The notes under the pieces are model-generated. The model did not search any database. It was not told the DNA's origin and saw only the letters and a program-made list of their open reading frames with translations. The position numbers were made by a program, and so were the translations under genes. DNA of 64,000 nucleotides, from the NCBI RefSeq assembly GCF_018873765.1, contig NC_057917.1, positions 55,486,464 to 55,550,463 of the forward strand, read 5' to 3'. The stretch comes from Telopea speciosissima. Lineage: Eukaryota > Streptophyta > Magnoliopsida > Proteales > Proteaceae. Below are positions 23,001 to 34,429 of this stretch, one piece after another (the first letter of the stretch is position 1; each line of letters opens with the position of its first letter).

Positions 23001-26000
23001 ATCCATGGGGCTCCCAATCCAAATCAGAGCCACTTCATGCCCAATTTGTATTTGCGACCAAAGAAATAACAAAGAAAAATTGAAATACCAGAACTATAAT
23101 ATACAAACAGCGAAGGGAGCAAGAAATATCACATACGTCATAACAACCGTTCTCTTTCCTCTTCCATTTGCTGCTCCAATTACATTCACCCGAGCTGAAA
23201 CAGGAATTTCCAGATTGGTGCCAATGAGTTCAATCTTCATTGGCTTCCCATCCAGTATAACATTATTATATCGCTTAACAGCCGCTAATGCATCACTTCT
23301 TCTAACAAACACCACCTCGGCCGTACCCTGCAGATGAATAAACACCACCAAATTTGAATTGTCATTTAGAAAATCAAGACCCTTGAACAAAATAATAACA
23401 CTCAGCTTAAGTTATTATTTTTCTTTCTAAACAATATTCAGACTAGTAAGTACAAAAAATTAGCAACCAGAACTACAAAGACTGGAATAGATTATGATAG
23501 AAATCTGTTCCTTCGTGATTTGGTGTCTGTCATTTTAGTTTTTGAGGTTTTGAGTCCCTTTGGGACTTTCTTTTCTTTGTCATTGCTATGCTGCGGTTGT
23601 TGTATATTTAATGTGATATTGTTCTATCAATAAAATTGTTACTTAACCCCCCCCCCCCCAAAAAAAATCTCCACATGAAAGAAACTATATAGCTCAATAA
23701 GATATATTGGTGCAGCAAAAAATAGACTTTAACAACAGAAACTGCAACTACAAAACAACATAATTCCAGTAACAAATGGATATTGATAAAACAAACATAT
23801 AAGTGGATTTAATTTTCCACTCCACAGGTTTGTAATTTGCTGAAGCACAATCTGGGAGCAAATGAATCTATATTTTGACCTTTTTTTCTTAAAGTAGAAT
23901 CTTTTTTCTTTCTAATTTTCCTTTCAGATCCAAAAAATGGGTGGGATTGTATTTGAAAGGCCTCCCAACATCTTCCACCACATTTGCTTCAATCACCGCA
24001 CTCAATAAAGTCACACTACTCATTCCTATCTTCTGATAGTTTCCTTTAACTTATTTTTATGTGTGTCCATGCACCCTATTTTCACACACATAATTTTCAA
24101 GGGTAGTTTAGAAATTTTTTTTAATGCTTTGTTTCGTCACTTGGCAAATTTTATTTAGATCGAAAACTGACATGTGAATACGAAATCCACAGGTCTACCA
24201 GTATACAAAATACAAGGAATGTGAACCAGTCTCTAAGCTAGAATAGCTGAGTAGAAGCTACATCACAATGCCTCCTGTTTGAAAAAAGCAAACAGAGATA
24301 CTTTGGCTGCTTTGATTGTTTCAAAACGTTTTTATGAGCATCATCTATTGAAATCCTCCATTCTCTAGATACGTTTAGCTAGCCTATTCTAGGGGGCTTG
24401 AGAGAAGAGAACCCATCGGAAAGCCGACCAAAGCTATGCAAGTTTGTGAATAGATACAGGAAAAGAAAACGACAACAAAGAAAGGGGAAAGGATCTTCTC
24501 TTCTCACCTTCATTCTCCAGGTTGCAGTGGCCGTCGATTTTGTTTGTGCAACCCTAGAGTTTCAAGAAAGGGGAAGGGCAGGAGAAATCTTCGAGAGTTG
24601 CAGCGCTCATTGAGAGTTGCAACGTCCAGTCGCTCTTCGAGAGTTGCAGCAGCCATCAAGAGTTGCAACGGTTGTCCTCCTTCCCTTCATATTGAGCAGA
24701 GGACAGAAGCTCTTCTCTTCTCACCTCCGTTCTCCACAGACTGGATATGGTAGAAAGATATGGAAATAGGGTTTTGTTATATTTTAATGCCAAAATACAG
24801 AAATAACCCTCACTCACTTAAGTGAAGCTGGCGTTTCTCTGCCATTTTGCCAGAAGCGTTTCTGACATGCAGAAACACCACATTGGTGTTTCTCAAATGT
24901 GGATCAAAAGTGTGCCAAGTGCAAATTACTGAAACACCTCCTTGAAACCCTCATTACTGTGCTGCTGATTCCTTCCGAGCTGTCGATTCTTGAAACCCCG
25001 AAGAGATATGGTATTGGCAGGCTCACCTCCCTGAAACTGTGCATGCCAGCACATCCCACCTGACCTTACGGGTCCATGTAAAGCTGCAAATTCAGGAACT
25101 TTAAAAAAAAAAACTGCTTCAGATGTGCTGCAGGGTGTTTGAATGAAAAGAGGTTGAAGACGACAGGTGTTTGGTGCTAGAGTTTATGTGTTAGGGGTAT
25201 ATTTGTCTCTGTCTCTATTATAAGCCATAGAGTTGTAATTTTACATTTTATTCTTTTTTTTATCTTTTACCTCCTTAGGGAGTCCTATGTAATTTCCTTA
25301 AGAGTTATTAGTGAAGTAAATATAGGAGTCAGGAGAGGTTTTCTCTCCAACTCACGCTTCTCTCAATCTCTCTTCTTCTTCCTCTCTTCTCTTCCCTTCT
25401 CCTTCTCCTTCTCCTTCTTTGCCGCAAGTCACTTCTCTATTACCTAGAACCGATCCAACTAGAGTTCTAACTTGGTATGCCCTCTAGTTTGAGAGTCGAC
25501 TCAGTCTAGTTGGTTCTTCTCTCACCTCTCTTTGGAACCCTAAGAGGATAAAGGGTTCCACTAGAGGCTGTAATAAGTAAGCATACCTTCCTACATTCTT
25601 TGGACTGCTGTGTGTTGGTTGTTGGAAGTGTTTAGTTCCCTTTTTTCATCAAAAGTGTGCTCTCGGTTTCCCTGTAGCTTGCTGATTTGATTCTTGTGCT
25701 TGGGTTGAGGTTGCTCCCCACTTGTGCAAGACTATATTGAGTCTTTTTTGTCATATTTTCCACCATAACTAGAAATGACTCTGAAGTTAGTGGGTCTTTG
25801 GGAGATATACTAGTGGCAGCTCAAGTGGAACTCTCCCCACCATGGCTGTCTTTGATAACCCCAACACCCAACTTTCTATTGTGAAACTCGACAATACCAA
25901 CTACTTGGATTGGTCTCGATAGGTGAAGTTATCCATGAATGGTAGGGGAAAGTTGGGGTATATTACAGGCTCCATCAAGGCGCCTGCTTCTATTGAGCCA

Positions 26001-29000
26001 GACTATCTAAAGTGGGAGACAAAGAACTCCACTGTTATGACCTGGCTGATATACTCCATGAAGCATGAGATAAGAAGAAGATTTATGAGTAAGGAAACTA
26101 CGAAGGATATTTGGGACAGTGCCTCCAAAGTTTTTTATAGGGTTGGTGATTCGGCAAAGGTGTATCAAATCCTCCAAAAAATAATCCATATGAAACAAGG
26201 TGATCGGAGCATATGTAACTATTATAATACTGTTATAAGCTTGTGGGACGAATATGACCACTAAAGCAATCTCCAGCTGTCTAATTCTGAAGATGAGGCC
26301 AAAGTCTACAGCAAACAAGAAAAAGAAAGGATTCTTATTCTACTTGGTGGTCTTAACCCAAAGTTTGAGCCACTTTGCTTGCAAATCTTAGGGAGGTCTC
26401 CTCTCCCATCACTGGATGAAGTGTGTAGAAGTGTGTAGCTACTTGCAGAGTGAGGAGACTAGCAGAGGATCCATGGACATTGCACCATCACTGAGGAGAT
26501 CTACTCTCGTTTCTAGTTCCCACCGCGACCAGAGAGGTGGAGGGAGAGGTTGAGACAGATTTAAATGTGACCATTGTGGAAAGTTAGGGCATACTAAGCA
26601 CAGGTGTTGGGCCCTTCATGGGCAGCCTCCTAGTGGGCGTGGTGAATCATCTGGTACCCGAGGTGGTAAGATCGTGGGAGCTCGAGCCCATTTTGTGACA
26701 GCTGATACAGAGTCACCTGGACCACAGCCTGATCCTAATTCTCTCTCCAGAGAAGATATTGCAGCACTACGTCGGATGATGTCCCGACTTGGTCAATCTT
26801 CTACTGCTCCTGCAACGTCAGACTCAACATCAGCCTTGTAGGCCTCTACATCTCCCCCTCCACTGCTCCCACTTGGGTCGTTGACTCTAGTGCCACAGAT
26901 CATATGATTGGTATGTCTCAATGTTATGACTTTTATTCTATTTGCTCCAGTAAATATAATGTTAGAGCTGTCGATGGTCCTCTTTCCTCTATCTCTGGTA
27001 AGGGCAATGTTCGAGTCACTTCTTCTCTTTCTCTTGATTTTGTACTTCATGTTCCCAATTTTACCACTAACCTATTATTTGTCAGTCATTTAACCAAGTC
27101 TTTGAACTGCTGTGTCACTTTCTTTCCTTCTCATTGTCTCTTCCAGGATTTGGTGACAAAGAGGGTTATTGACAATGGACATGAGTAGAAAGGACTCTAC
27201 TTTCTGGAGCCCCAACCACCTGCTTTGCCTGTTTTGCCTATTTTCCTGCTGCTAAGTCCTATGTTTGTGGCCAGACTAATAGGATTACTGTGGATGCTGT
27301 GATGCTTTGGCATCAACGTTTAGGTAACCCATCTTTTGTTCTTATGAGGAAACAGTTGCCTCACTTGTTTACTTCTTTTTCTTCTTCTCATGTTTTTCAG
27401 TGTGAACTATGTATTTTTGCTAAACATTGTTGCACATCTTATCCCTATCATGGTAATAGATCCACTGTTCCTTTTCATATTGTGCATTCTGATGTTTGGG
27501 GACCCGCTCCCACTACTTTGTCTGGATACCATCATTTTGTTTCATTTGTTGATGACTACTCCAGGACCACTTGGACCTTTTAATGAAACAAAAATGTGAT
27601 GTTCATGATGCTTTCAAGAATTTCTATCAATTAATTTTTACTCAATTGGGTACCCGCATCCAGATATTCTGCTCCGATAAAAGGGGGGGGGGGAGTACAT
27701 CTATTGGGGGCTCCAACAGTTTTTTAATTGATCATGGTATTATCCACCAAATTGCATGTGTTGATACACCTCAATAGAATGGTGTGGCTGAAAGAAAAAA
27801 CCGCCATCTATTGGAGGTCACTAGAAATCTTCTTTTCAGCATGCATGTTCCCCAGACCTTTTGGACTAATGCACTCCTTGTTGCTGCCTTTCTCATCAAT
27901 AGGATGCCAACTCTGCTACTTTGCTCCAAATCCCCTCTAAGAACTCTGCTTCCTCAGACATCTGCCTTTCCTCTTCCTCCCAAGGTATTTGGATGTGTCT
28001 GCTATGTCCATGTCAATAAATCGGCTAGGACTAAGCTTGATCCCAAGGCCCTCAAGTGCTTCTTCATTGGTTATTCATCTTCTACCAAGGGGTATAAGTG
28101 CTATCATCCCGCTTCCCGAAGGCGCTTTCTCTCCAAAGATGTCACTTTCTTTGAGTCTATACCCTTCTTCACTCCTTCTCATCAGCATCCTTTTTAGAAA
28201 GAGAATAGAAGGAATGAAGAGGATGTTGATATCCCTTTCCTCCCACCTTTGCCTACTTCCCCATTTCTGTTTGATAATGGGAAACCTAAAGAAGGGGTTG
28301 TTACTGATATTAGTGATCAAGAGGCAGTTGTTGAAAGTGGTAAGGAGAAGGATTAGCACATTCAGTACAAAAAAGGTGCATGCTTGAAGAGTACAGGAAA
28401 GAAGACCTGCCAAGAGCCCTCTTTGGGGCCACATCCTGAGCTCCATCCTCCTTAGTCAGGCAATCTTCTTTCTGATTTAGATCTCTCAATTGCTACTAGA
28501 AAGGGAAAAAGAGCTGGCACTAATCCTATTGCCCAGTTTGTTTCCTATGATGCTATCTCCACTACAGGTCTTGCCTTTACCACTGCTCTCTTATCTACTA
28601 CTATTCCCAAGAATCTTACTGAGGCTATATCTGACCCGAAATGGAAGAAGGCCATGTTAGAGGAAATGATGGCTCTTGAGAAGAATGGTACATGGACTCT
28701 TGTTGATCTTCTCAAGGGGAGAGTTTCAGTTGGATGCAAGTGGGTCTATACAATCAAATACCGATTAGATGGTACAGTTGATAGATACAAGGCTCGGTTG
28801 GTAGCCAAGGGGTACAGTCAAGTTTATGGTATTGATTACCAAGAGACTTTTGCTCCTGTGGACAAGCACAATTCAATCAGAGTCCTCCTATCAGTGGCAG
28901 CCAACAAAGAATGGCCATTGTATCAGTTAGATGTGAAGAACGCTTTTCTTCATGGTGATCTAGAAGAGGAAGTGTATATGCAACTCCACCTAGTTTCAAG

Positions 29001-32000
29001 TCTCCTCCAACAGAAGGGAAAGTGTCTTCTTAAGAAGGCACTTTATGGTCTCAAACAGTCACCCAAAGCTTGGTTTGAGAGGTTTCGACAGACCATTCTA
29101 AGGAATAGATATTCCCAGAGTCAGCCTGACCACACCTTGTTTATCCGGAGAGGTAATGGTACAGTCACTGCTCTTATTGTTCATGTTGATAATATTGTTA
29201 TGACTGGGAATGACGAAGATGAGATAAAGAGGTTAGAATCTTAGCTGGCCGAACAGTTTGAAATAAAGGATCTTGGACTTCTGAAATATTTCTTGGGGAT
29301 TGAAGTATCAAGATCAAAGAAGGGCATCAATATTTGCCAACGGCAATTTGTTTTGGACCTATCAAAAGAGACAGGAATGTTAGGATGTAAACCAAACAAC
29401 TCCCCATTTGATTAGAATCACAAACTTAGTGCAGACTGTGGTTCTCCTCTTGTAGATGCAGGGAAATACCAGAAGCTGGTTTGGAAATTAATCTACCTCG
29501 GCCAGACATCAGTTATGCAGTTGGAGTGGTGAGTCAGCTCATGCATGCTCCCAAAAGTGGCCACCTTGATGCTGTCTGTCGCATCATCAGGTACTTGAAA
29601 TCCTCTTCAGGAAAAGGCCTTCTATATGCTAGACATAGTCACTTGAGGATAGAGGGCTACACTGATGCAAATTGGGTTGGTTCTATTTCTGATAGACAAT
29701 CTACTTCCGGTTATTGTACCCTTGTGGGTAGTAACCTTGTTACATGGAGGAGTAAGAAACAACTAGTTGTAGCTAGATCCAGTGCAAAGGCTATATTTAG
29801 AGCCATGGCTCATGGGGTGTGTGAACTTAGCTGGCTGAGGCGATTGGTTCAAGAATTGGGGTTTGAGTGTGAGAGACCTATGCAGCTCTACTGCGATAAC
29901 AAGGCTGCTATAAGTATTGCTCATAACCCTATTCAACATGATCGAACAAAGCACATTGAAGTTGATAGGCACTTCATCAAAGAGAAGCCGGATTCAGGTT
30001 GCATTTGTACTTCATTTGTGCAGACCGGTGATCAATTGGCAAACATTTTCACTAAGGGCCTTATCCCTAACCAGTTCAGTACTATTCTATGCAAGCTGGG
30101 AATATATGACAATTATTCTCTAGCTTGAGGGGGAGTGTTAGAATTTATGTGTTAGGGGTATATTTGTCTCTGTCTCTATTATAAGCCATAGAGTTATAAT
30201 TTTACATTTTATTCTCTTTTTATCTTTTACCTCCTTAGGGAGTCCTATGTAATTTCCTAAGAGTTATTAGTGAAGTAAATATAGGAGTTAGGAGAGGTTT
30301 TCTCTCCAACTCACGATTCTCTCAATATCTCTTCTTCTTCCTCTCTTCACTTCCCTTTTCCTTCTCCTTCTTGCTGCAAGTCACTTCTCTATTACCTAGA
30401 ACCGATCTAACTTAGAGTTCTAACTTTTGGATGAAGAGAGATTGAAGAAAACAGGTCCTCCTCTCCTGTAAATGATGATAATTATTTTTTTAAAGAGAGA
30501 GAGAGAAAGCAACACGCTGTTTCAGATGCCTAGCAGGGGGTTTTGGATGGAGATTGAGAAAGATTGAAGAAGACAGGAGGATGGAATAGGATGGAATTCT
30601 ATCCTCCTGTCTATTCATAGATGGTGCTTCTTTGTTTTTTAAATGAAATCCATCCTCCTGTCTATTCATAGATGGTGCTTGTTTGTTTTTTACATGAAAC
30701 CCTGTCATATTCAATGGTGCCATGATGGCCTTTTTTTTTAACGAATGTAAGTCTGAGTGTCTGTTATTTAACCAAAAAACAAAAGAGCGCATTCCATCCC
30801 GTTTATGGCGAAAGGGATCGGTATTGGATACGGTATCGGTTGAAGTCAATATCGATCAGGATCAAATCGGTATGGATCAGATGGATATGTCCCTTTTTTT
30901 TTTAAAAAGAAATTTACTTTTTTACCTTTGATCTGTACCAATACACTGATACAGGATCGGCCTCTGTCGATATCGACAAGGTTCGGCCGATCCGGCTGAT
31001 CTTATACTGATTGCTTGAACCATGTCTTACTGTCATAATGGCATTTTCATAATTAACAAGTTTAGTCCTCTGATTCAGTAAAAGGCCTTCCAAACGCTGT
31101 TCTTGGTCTTTCATGTTCTGGAGTTGATCCCAAAGTAGTTTTACCAAACGCCATTTCTCAATCTATCGGAATAGAATCAAGAAATGCTAATCCTGCCTAA
31201 GATTGACTCCCGCGGAGCAGGAGTACCAAATGTAGCCTTAATACTTATACCACAAATACCAGATCGCGATGGAGTGTAACAGCAGACCTTCAATGAACTC
31301 TCCTCAGGTAAACAGTTCTGGTAAGTTGGTAACAAGAAAAAGGAATGTAAGAAAGAAAAGAGAATAAGGGAGAAGGAAGGAGTGTGAAGGAATATGGAAC
31401 TGCAGGGAAAGTAAGGGAAAGTAAGGGTAAAAGAGTGAAGGAAAACTTTTGAGATGGAACTCAGAGTTGCAGGGAGAAAGAGAGTTAAGCACTCACAGCT
31501 CTTCGCAGCAACCAACAAAGCAATTCATTCTCTCTTCAAATTTGTCCTTTTCCTTGGGTACATGCAAGTATATAAATAGAAAAATAAAGATTTCTAACTA
31601 GACACTAAAACTGAAACTTGCAATCAACCTCTATCTCCAATTCCTGCTTATCCTACTCAAAACAAAACATGATAAAAGTCATAAAGGCTAACTAAACTAC
31701 TACAAGCCCGTATCAGACCAAATCCCAGGTTCGGCTAATTCCATCTCTGTTTGGGTATGGGTTTCCAAATCCGGTCATGCTAATCCAACTAGTCGAGTGC
31801 TACTGCGTCAGTGGGTAGAAAGAAATTCTGTAATTGCAAGCTATAAACTCCCTCAAATGGGCCCCACAAGTTGGATAAGCCTTATCTGGCTAACAAAACC
31901 TTATCTGAACCAAAACTTGAACTATGGTCTCAGTTGTGAAACAGAAAATTGATCCAAAACCAGAACCAGGATCATGCTTCTGCATTACTTATACAACTCT

Positions 32001-34429
32001 ATCTAAGTATTATGAATTGCAAAGAACAAAATAGAAAAAGATTAATGATGCATGGATACACATACAGAAGGATATAGAACTTGCATAGGTCCCCATTAAA
32101 GTAGAGCATGAGAGGCAGTCCTCCTAGACAAAATATTATAGAGATGAAACCCTAGCCTTCACATTGCTATTAAAGTTTGTGACTTAGTGTTGCTCCATTA
32201 ATGGGGTGGGCCATCATTCGCCAGGTCTTTGAGTGCCCGTCGTCAGAACACATACTTCGTGAAATGGTTCATGCATGTTTGTTGCCAAGGGCAACAAGAT
32301 CAAGTTGGTAGGGATCAAAATATCCCTTCGTTTTTTTTTATTGATCTCTATGATCACCGATCATAGGGACCCGCGCAAAAGATGCTTGTACGGTTTTTCA
32401 ATGCTATCTTTTTTTTTCCTTCTTGGTATTCTTTATCTCTTCCCTTCGCCCCATGATGTGAGATAGAAAAACTTTTCATTATGTTATATCATCAGGGTAA
32501 TGATTCACCGACCTGCCAGTTCTTTTTATGAGGATCGTTACGCCTTTCATGCGGGTCGGAACTTACCCGATAAGGAATTTCGCTACCTTAAGACCGTTAT
32601 AGTTACAGCCACCGTTCACCGGGGCTTCAGTCGCCGGCTCCCCTGTCATCAGGTCACCAATTTCCCGAAAGTAATGACACAAAGGGAAATGATCATGGTA
32701 TCCAAAAGAGTGATAAAACAAGCATGAAACACATAAATAGCTTGTTTTTGTCTACCGTCATAACAACCATGTGGCAAAAAATGGAAAACCACATAAAATT
32801 ATAAAAAAAAAATACTACAATCAACAATATAAAAAACTAGATATGTAAGCCACATGCTAACATAGCTGAGTTTCAGAGATCAAAGCATACAATTCTGAAC
32901 ACTAATACACCGATAGTCATAAAAATACCATTAATCAGCAGATTTTGCCATTATGTTTAAAACCTGTTGATACTCTTTAATATTCTCAATTTAAAATACT
33001 GTATTATTTAATTAATATTCTAATTACTAAATAGAAACAAGCACATGCAATGATCATGACACTGAGCTACATCAGCCCAACATATGGTCACTACCACTAC
33101 AAAATGCAAGGATGATCAATGGCTCTTCCGGTATCATAAACTCACTATTCCACCACATCAACCAAAGTCTAGTGTAATATGTGCATACATATCAACAAAT
33201 ATATTCTCAAAGATGTCAGCATCATTAATAAAATGCCAATTGATCACCCACCAATACTCCATGACCAACATGAGAGGGTGAGATGCAACTGTAAGCAATA
33301 TAACTACCAAGCACCAGTGCTTACACTTGATCGCCCATTTCTGTCGTGGTGGATTGCATACCGCTTCAGCTCTCCAATCTCAAAGAAAAGTTCCTAGATT
33401 GAAAGTCAAGAATCAAATAAATGATAGAAGGGAGTCTACCATTATGGAGGAACATGGATATAATACCTGGAATAGCATTAATAATAATGTGACATATATT
33501 TTACCTTTATATCTTCATTGCTAACACCATAGTCCAAATTTGAGACATATAATTTTGTTCCAGATTCAATTCCAGATATCCCTGCAGCCATCAGGCTATC
33601 TTCAAACAAATCATGTTGCCATGTAAAATCCTTGGGTCTGCTGAAAGACTGATGTTGGGAGAACATGTCAGCACATGACCAAGAAATAGAACAATTGGCG
33701 CTCTTCAAGAGTCAATGTCAGCAAAATTCCATTAGACAAAAAATGCAACTGGTAGCAGGGTAGCAGCCTGTTATACTGTATTTGTAGGTGAGCTCAATAA
33801 GCAAACCTAAAATGTTAACAACTAAAGCAACATATAAAAATGGGAGTAGGGAATTCCACCCACTATAAACCGATGATACGGTACTGATCAGAGCTCCAGT
33901 TCTGAAATTCAACCAGGGAAGCTACACTGCATTAAACTCCATGAACTGGTATGAAAATTGAAGGCCCGCACTGACGAATATCCGCATATACCAAGAGGAT
34001 CCATCATAGTTACCCCCCCCCCTTAAGAAACCAATAAATATGGATTATCAGTGACGATCATTCTACAAAAGCACTGCAACCCAAGAGTGCTTTAGTTGGC
34101 ACTTCAAATTGAACCTCTCCATGTACAAAACCATCATATAGATCCTCTCGTTTGTGTAGTTTCAGTTTCTAAAGCAAAACATCTTGAACATATGCAAATA
34201 ACAGCTATAGTTTCGAGCTTGCCTTGGCAATTGCATAAGATGATGTCCGTGCATTCACCCTTAGAGCCCCTCTACGATTTCCTCCCGTTCTTCCACGGCC
34301 AAAACTCCGTCCTGTGACTTGACCTCTGCCTCGGCCTCGCATGGCCCGGCCTCGTCCTCCTCTCCCTCTCTCGCTAGTACTTCTGCTCTTTATCAGATCA
34401 TCAAGTGACATATCCAAAGATGTTGCCAT
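20026..34429 (-). CDS. THO4: THO complex subunit 4 (ALY/REF mRNA-export adaptor), complete
   Basis: Nuclear RNA-binding adaptor linking the TREX/THO complex and UAP56 helicase to mRNA export. Six exons on the minus strand: 34429-34223, 33648-33505, 33393-33325, 23327-23137, 22098-22048, 20209-20026; all phases join, giving 281 residues. Domains: N-terminal REF motif ([14 protein letters not shown], residues 1-14) with RG-rich spacer; RRM about 100-176 (RNP2-like [16 protein letters not shown] in the RNP1 position); RGG/RG tract about 215-257; C-terminal REF helix ([16 protein letters not shown]) that binds UAP56. Intron 1 has a GC donor (AAG|GCAAGC) with a CAG acceptor; the others are GT-AG. 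Intron 3 is 9,997 bp and hosts a copia element and organelle DNA; intron 4 hosts a Mutator MITE. Coding frame is clean, so the gene appears functional despite its inflated span. Confidence 0.95.
22295..22666. mobile_element. Mutator-type MITE in THO4 intron 4, 9-bp TSD
   Basis: A 372-bp element with terminal inverted repeats of about 80 bp, beginning GGGTAAATTACAC and ending GTGTAATTTACCC. It is flanked by a perfect 9-bp duplication TAAATAGAA at 22286-22294 and 22667-22675. It has no coding capacity. The GGG...CCC ends and 9-bp duplication place it with Mutator-like elements. It sits between THO4 exons 4 and 5 and leaves the splice sites untouched. Confidence 0.9.
25175..25472 (+). repeat. 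Copia 5' LTR
   Basis: 298-bp left LTR, followed directly by the primer-binding site. It contains pyrimidine-rich CTTCTCCTTC repeats near its 3' end that vary in number between the two LTRs. Confidence 0.92.
25842..30127 (+). pseudogene. Copia gag-pol remnant
   Basis: Order typical of copia: gag (25842-26440; [11 protein letters not shown], then an in-frame TAG), zinc knuckle CX2CX4HX4C at 26566-26607, aspartic protease with DSSAT in place of DSGAT near 26883, GAG-pre-integrase (27290-27440; [10 protein letters not shown]), integrase core (27460-27900; [19 protein letters not shown]), reverse transcriptase (28654-29240; [25 protein letters not shown], with the YVDD box changed to HVDN), and RNase H (29640-30030; [19 protein letters not shown]). 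Several stops and frameshifts, including at a G-run at 27683-27692. Not capable of self-mobilisation. Confidence 0.92.
30136..30425 (+). repeat. Copia 3' LTR
   Basis: 290-bp right LTR preceded by the polypurine tract and followed by the TTTGG target duplication. It is a diverged copy of 25175-25472. Confidence 0.92.
30601..30702 (+). repeat. Two-copy 51-bp tandem repeat
   Basis: The unit starting ATCCTCCTGTCTATTCATAG occurs at 30601 and 30652 with only a few differences. It lies just right of the copia insertion within THO4 intron 3. Confidence 0.75.
30815..31010. repeat. CGGTATCGG-rich dispersed repeat
   Basis: Composed of overlapping GGTATCGG / CGATCAGGATC / CCGATCCG words with a roughly mirrored halfway point around a T/A-run. 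Similar word composition recurs at 56625-56810 and briefly near 6680. No clean termini were defined. Confidence 0.4.
32330..32532 (+). pseudogene. clpP: Plastid clpP fragment (intron 2 end plus start of exon 3) in nuclear DNA
   Basis: From about 32498, the frame [13 protein letters not shown] matches the start of exon 3 of the plastid ClpP protease gene (family sequence RVMIHQPASSFYE, one residue changed). The preceding bases fit the 3' end of the plastid clpP group II intron, including a GCTTGTACGGTTT stretch like the domain V/VI region. The match stops abruptly at about 32532, where a 23S rRNA piece begins. The left limit is uncertain; plastid-like sequence may extend further left. This is a nuclear plastid insertion within THO4 intron 3, not a working gene. 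Confidence 0.75.
32533..32672 (-). pseudogene. Organellar 23S rRNA fragment, antisense
   Basis: The minus strand carries the conserved peptidyl-transferase-region block of large-subunit rRNA: GAAGCCCCGGTGAACGG, GTAACTATAACGGTC, AAGGTAGCGAAATTCC and GGGTAAGTTCCGACC. Against the bacterial/organellar consensus it shows only transitions at the sites I can compare (for example GGCGGCC to GGTGGCT, CTTGTCGGG to CTTATCGGG), as expected from decay of methylated cytosine after transfer. It abuts the clpP fragment in opposite orientation. Whether it came from plastid or mitochondrion is unresolved. Confidence 0.8.

Larger units (their letters stand above)
25175..30425 (+). mobile_element. Ty1/copia LTR retrotransposon inside THO4 intron 3
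   Basis: Full-length 5.25-kb element, antisense to THO4. LTRs 25175-25472 and 30136-30425 begin TG(C/T)TAGA and end TTCTAACT. A 5-bp duplication TTTGG lies at 25170-25174 and 30426-30430. The primer-binding site starts TGGTATGCC at 25473 (initiator-tRNA-Met-like). The polypurine tract TTGAGGGGGAG is at 30125-30135, immediately before the right LTR. The two LTRs differ at roughly ten substitutions plus small indels, so the insertion is not recent. Confidence 0.95.
23328..33324 (-). other. THO4 intron 3 (about 10 kb)
   Basis: Donor AGT|GTAAGC at 33324 and acceptor CTGCAG at 23328, splitting the RRM between GRSS and GTAEVVF. Contents in plus coordinates: 23520-23665, a LINE-tail-like sequence ending in C- and A-runs; 24590-24680, clustered GAGAGTTGCA repeats; 25175-30425, the copia element; 30601-30702, a tandem repeat; about 30815-31010, a CGGTATCGG-rich repeat; 32330-32670, organelle DNA. 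The remainder has no recognisable features. Confidence 0.85.

Noticed and set aside
31177..31518. 113-codon minus-strand frame rich in Phe/Leu/Ser
   Set aside because: Arises from a GGAAAG-rich purine tract within THO4 intron 3; no domain.
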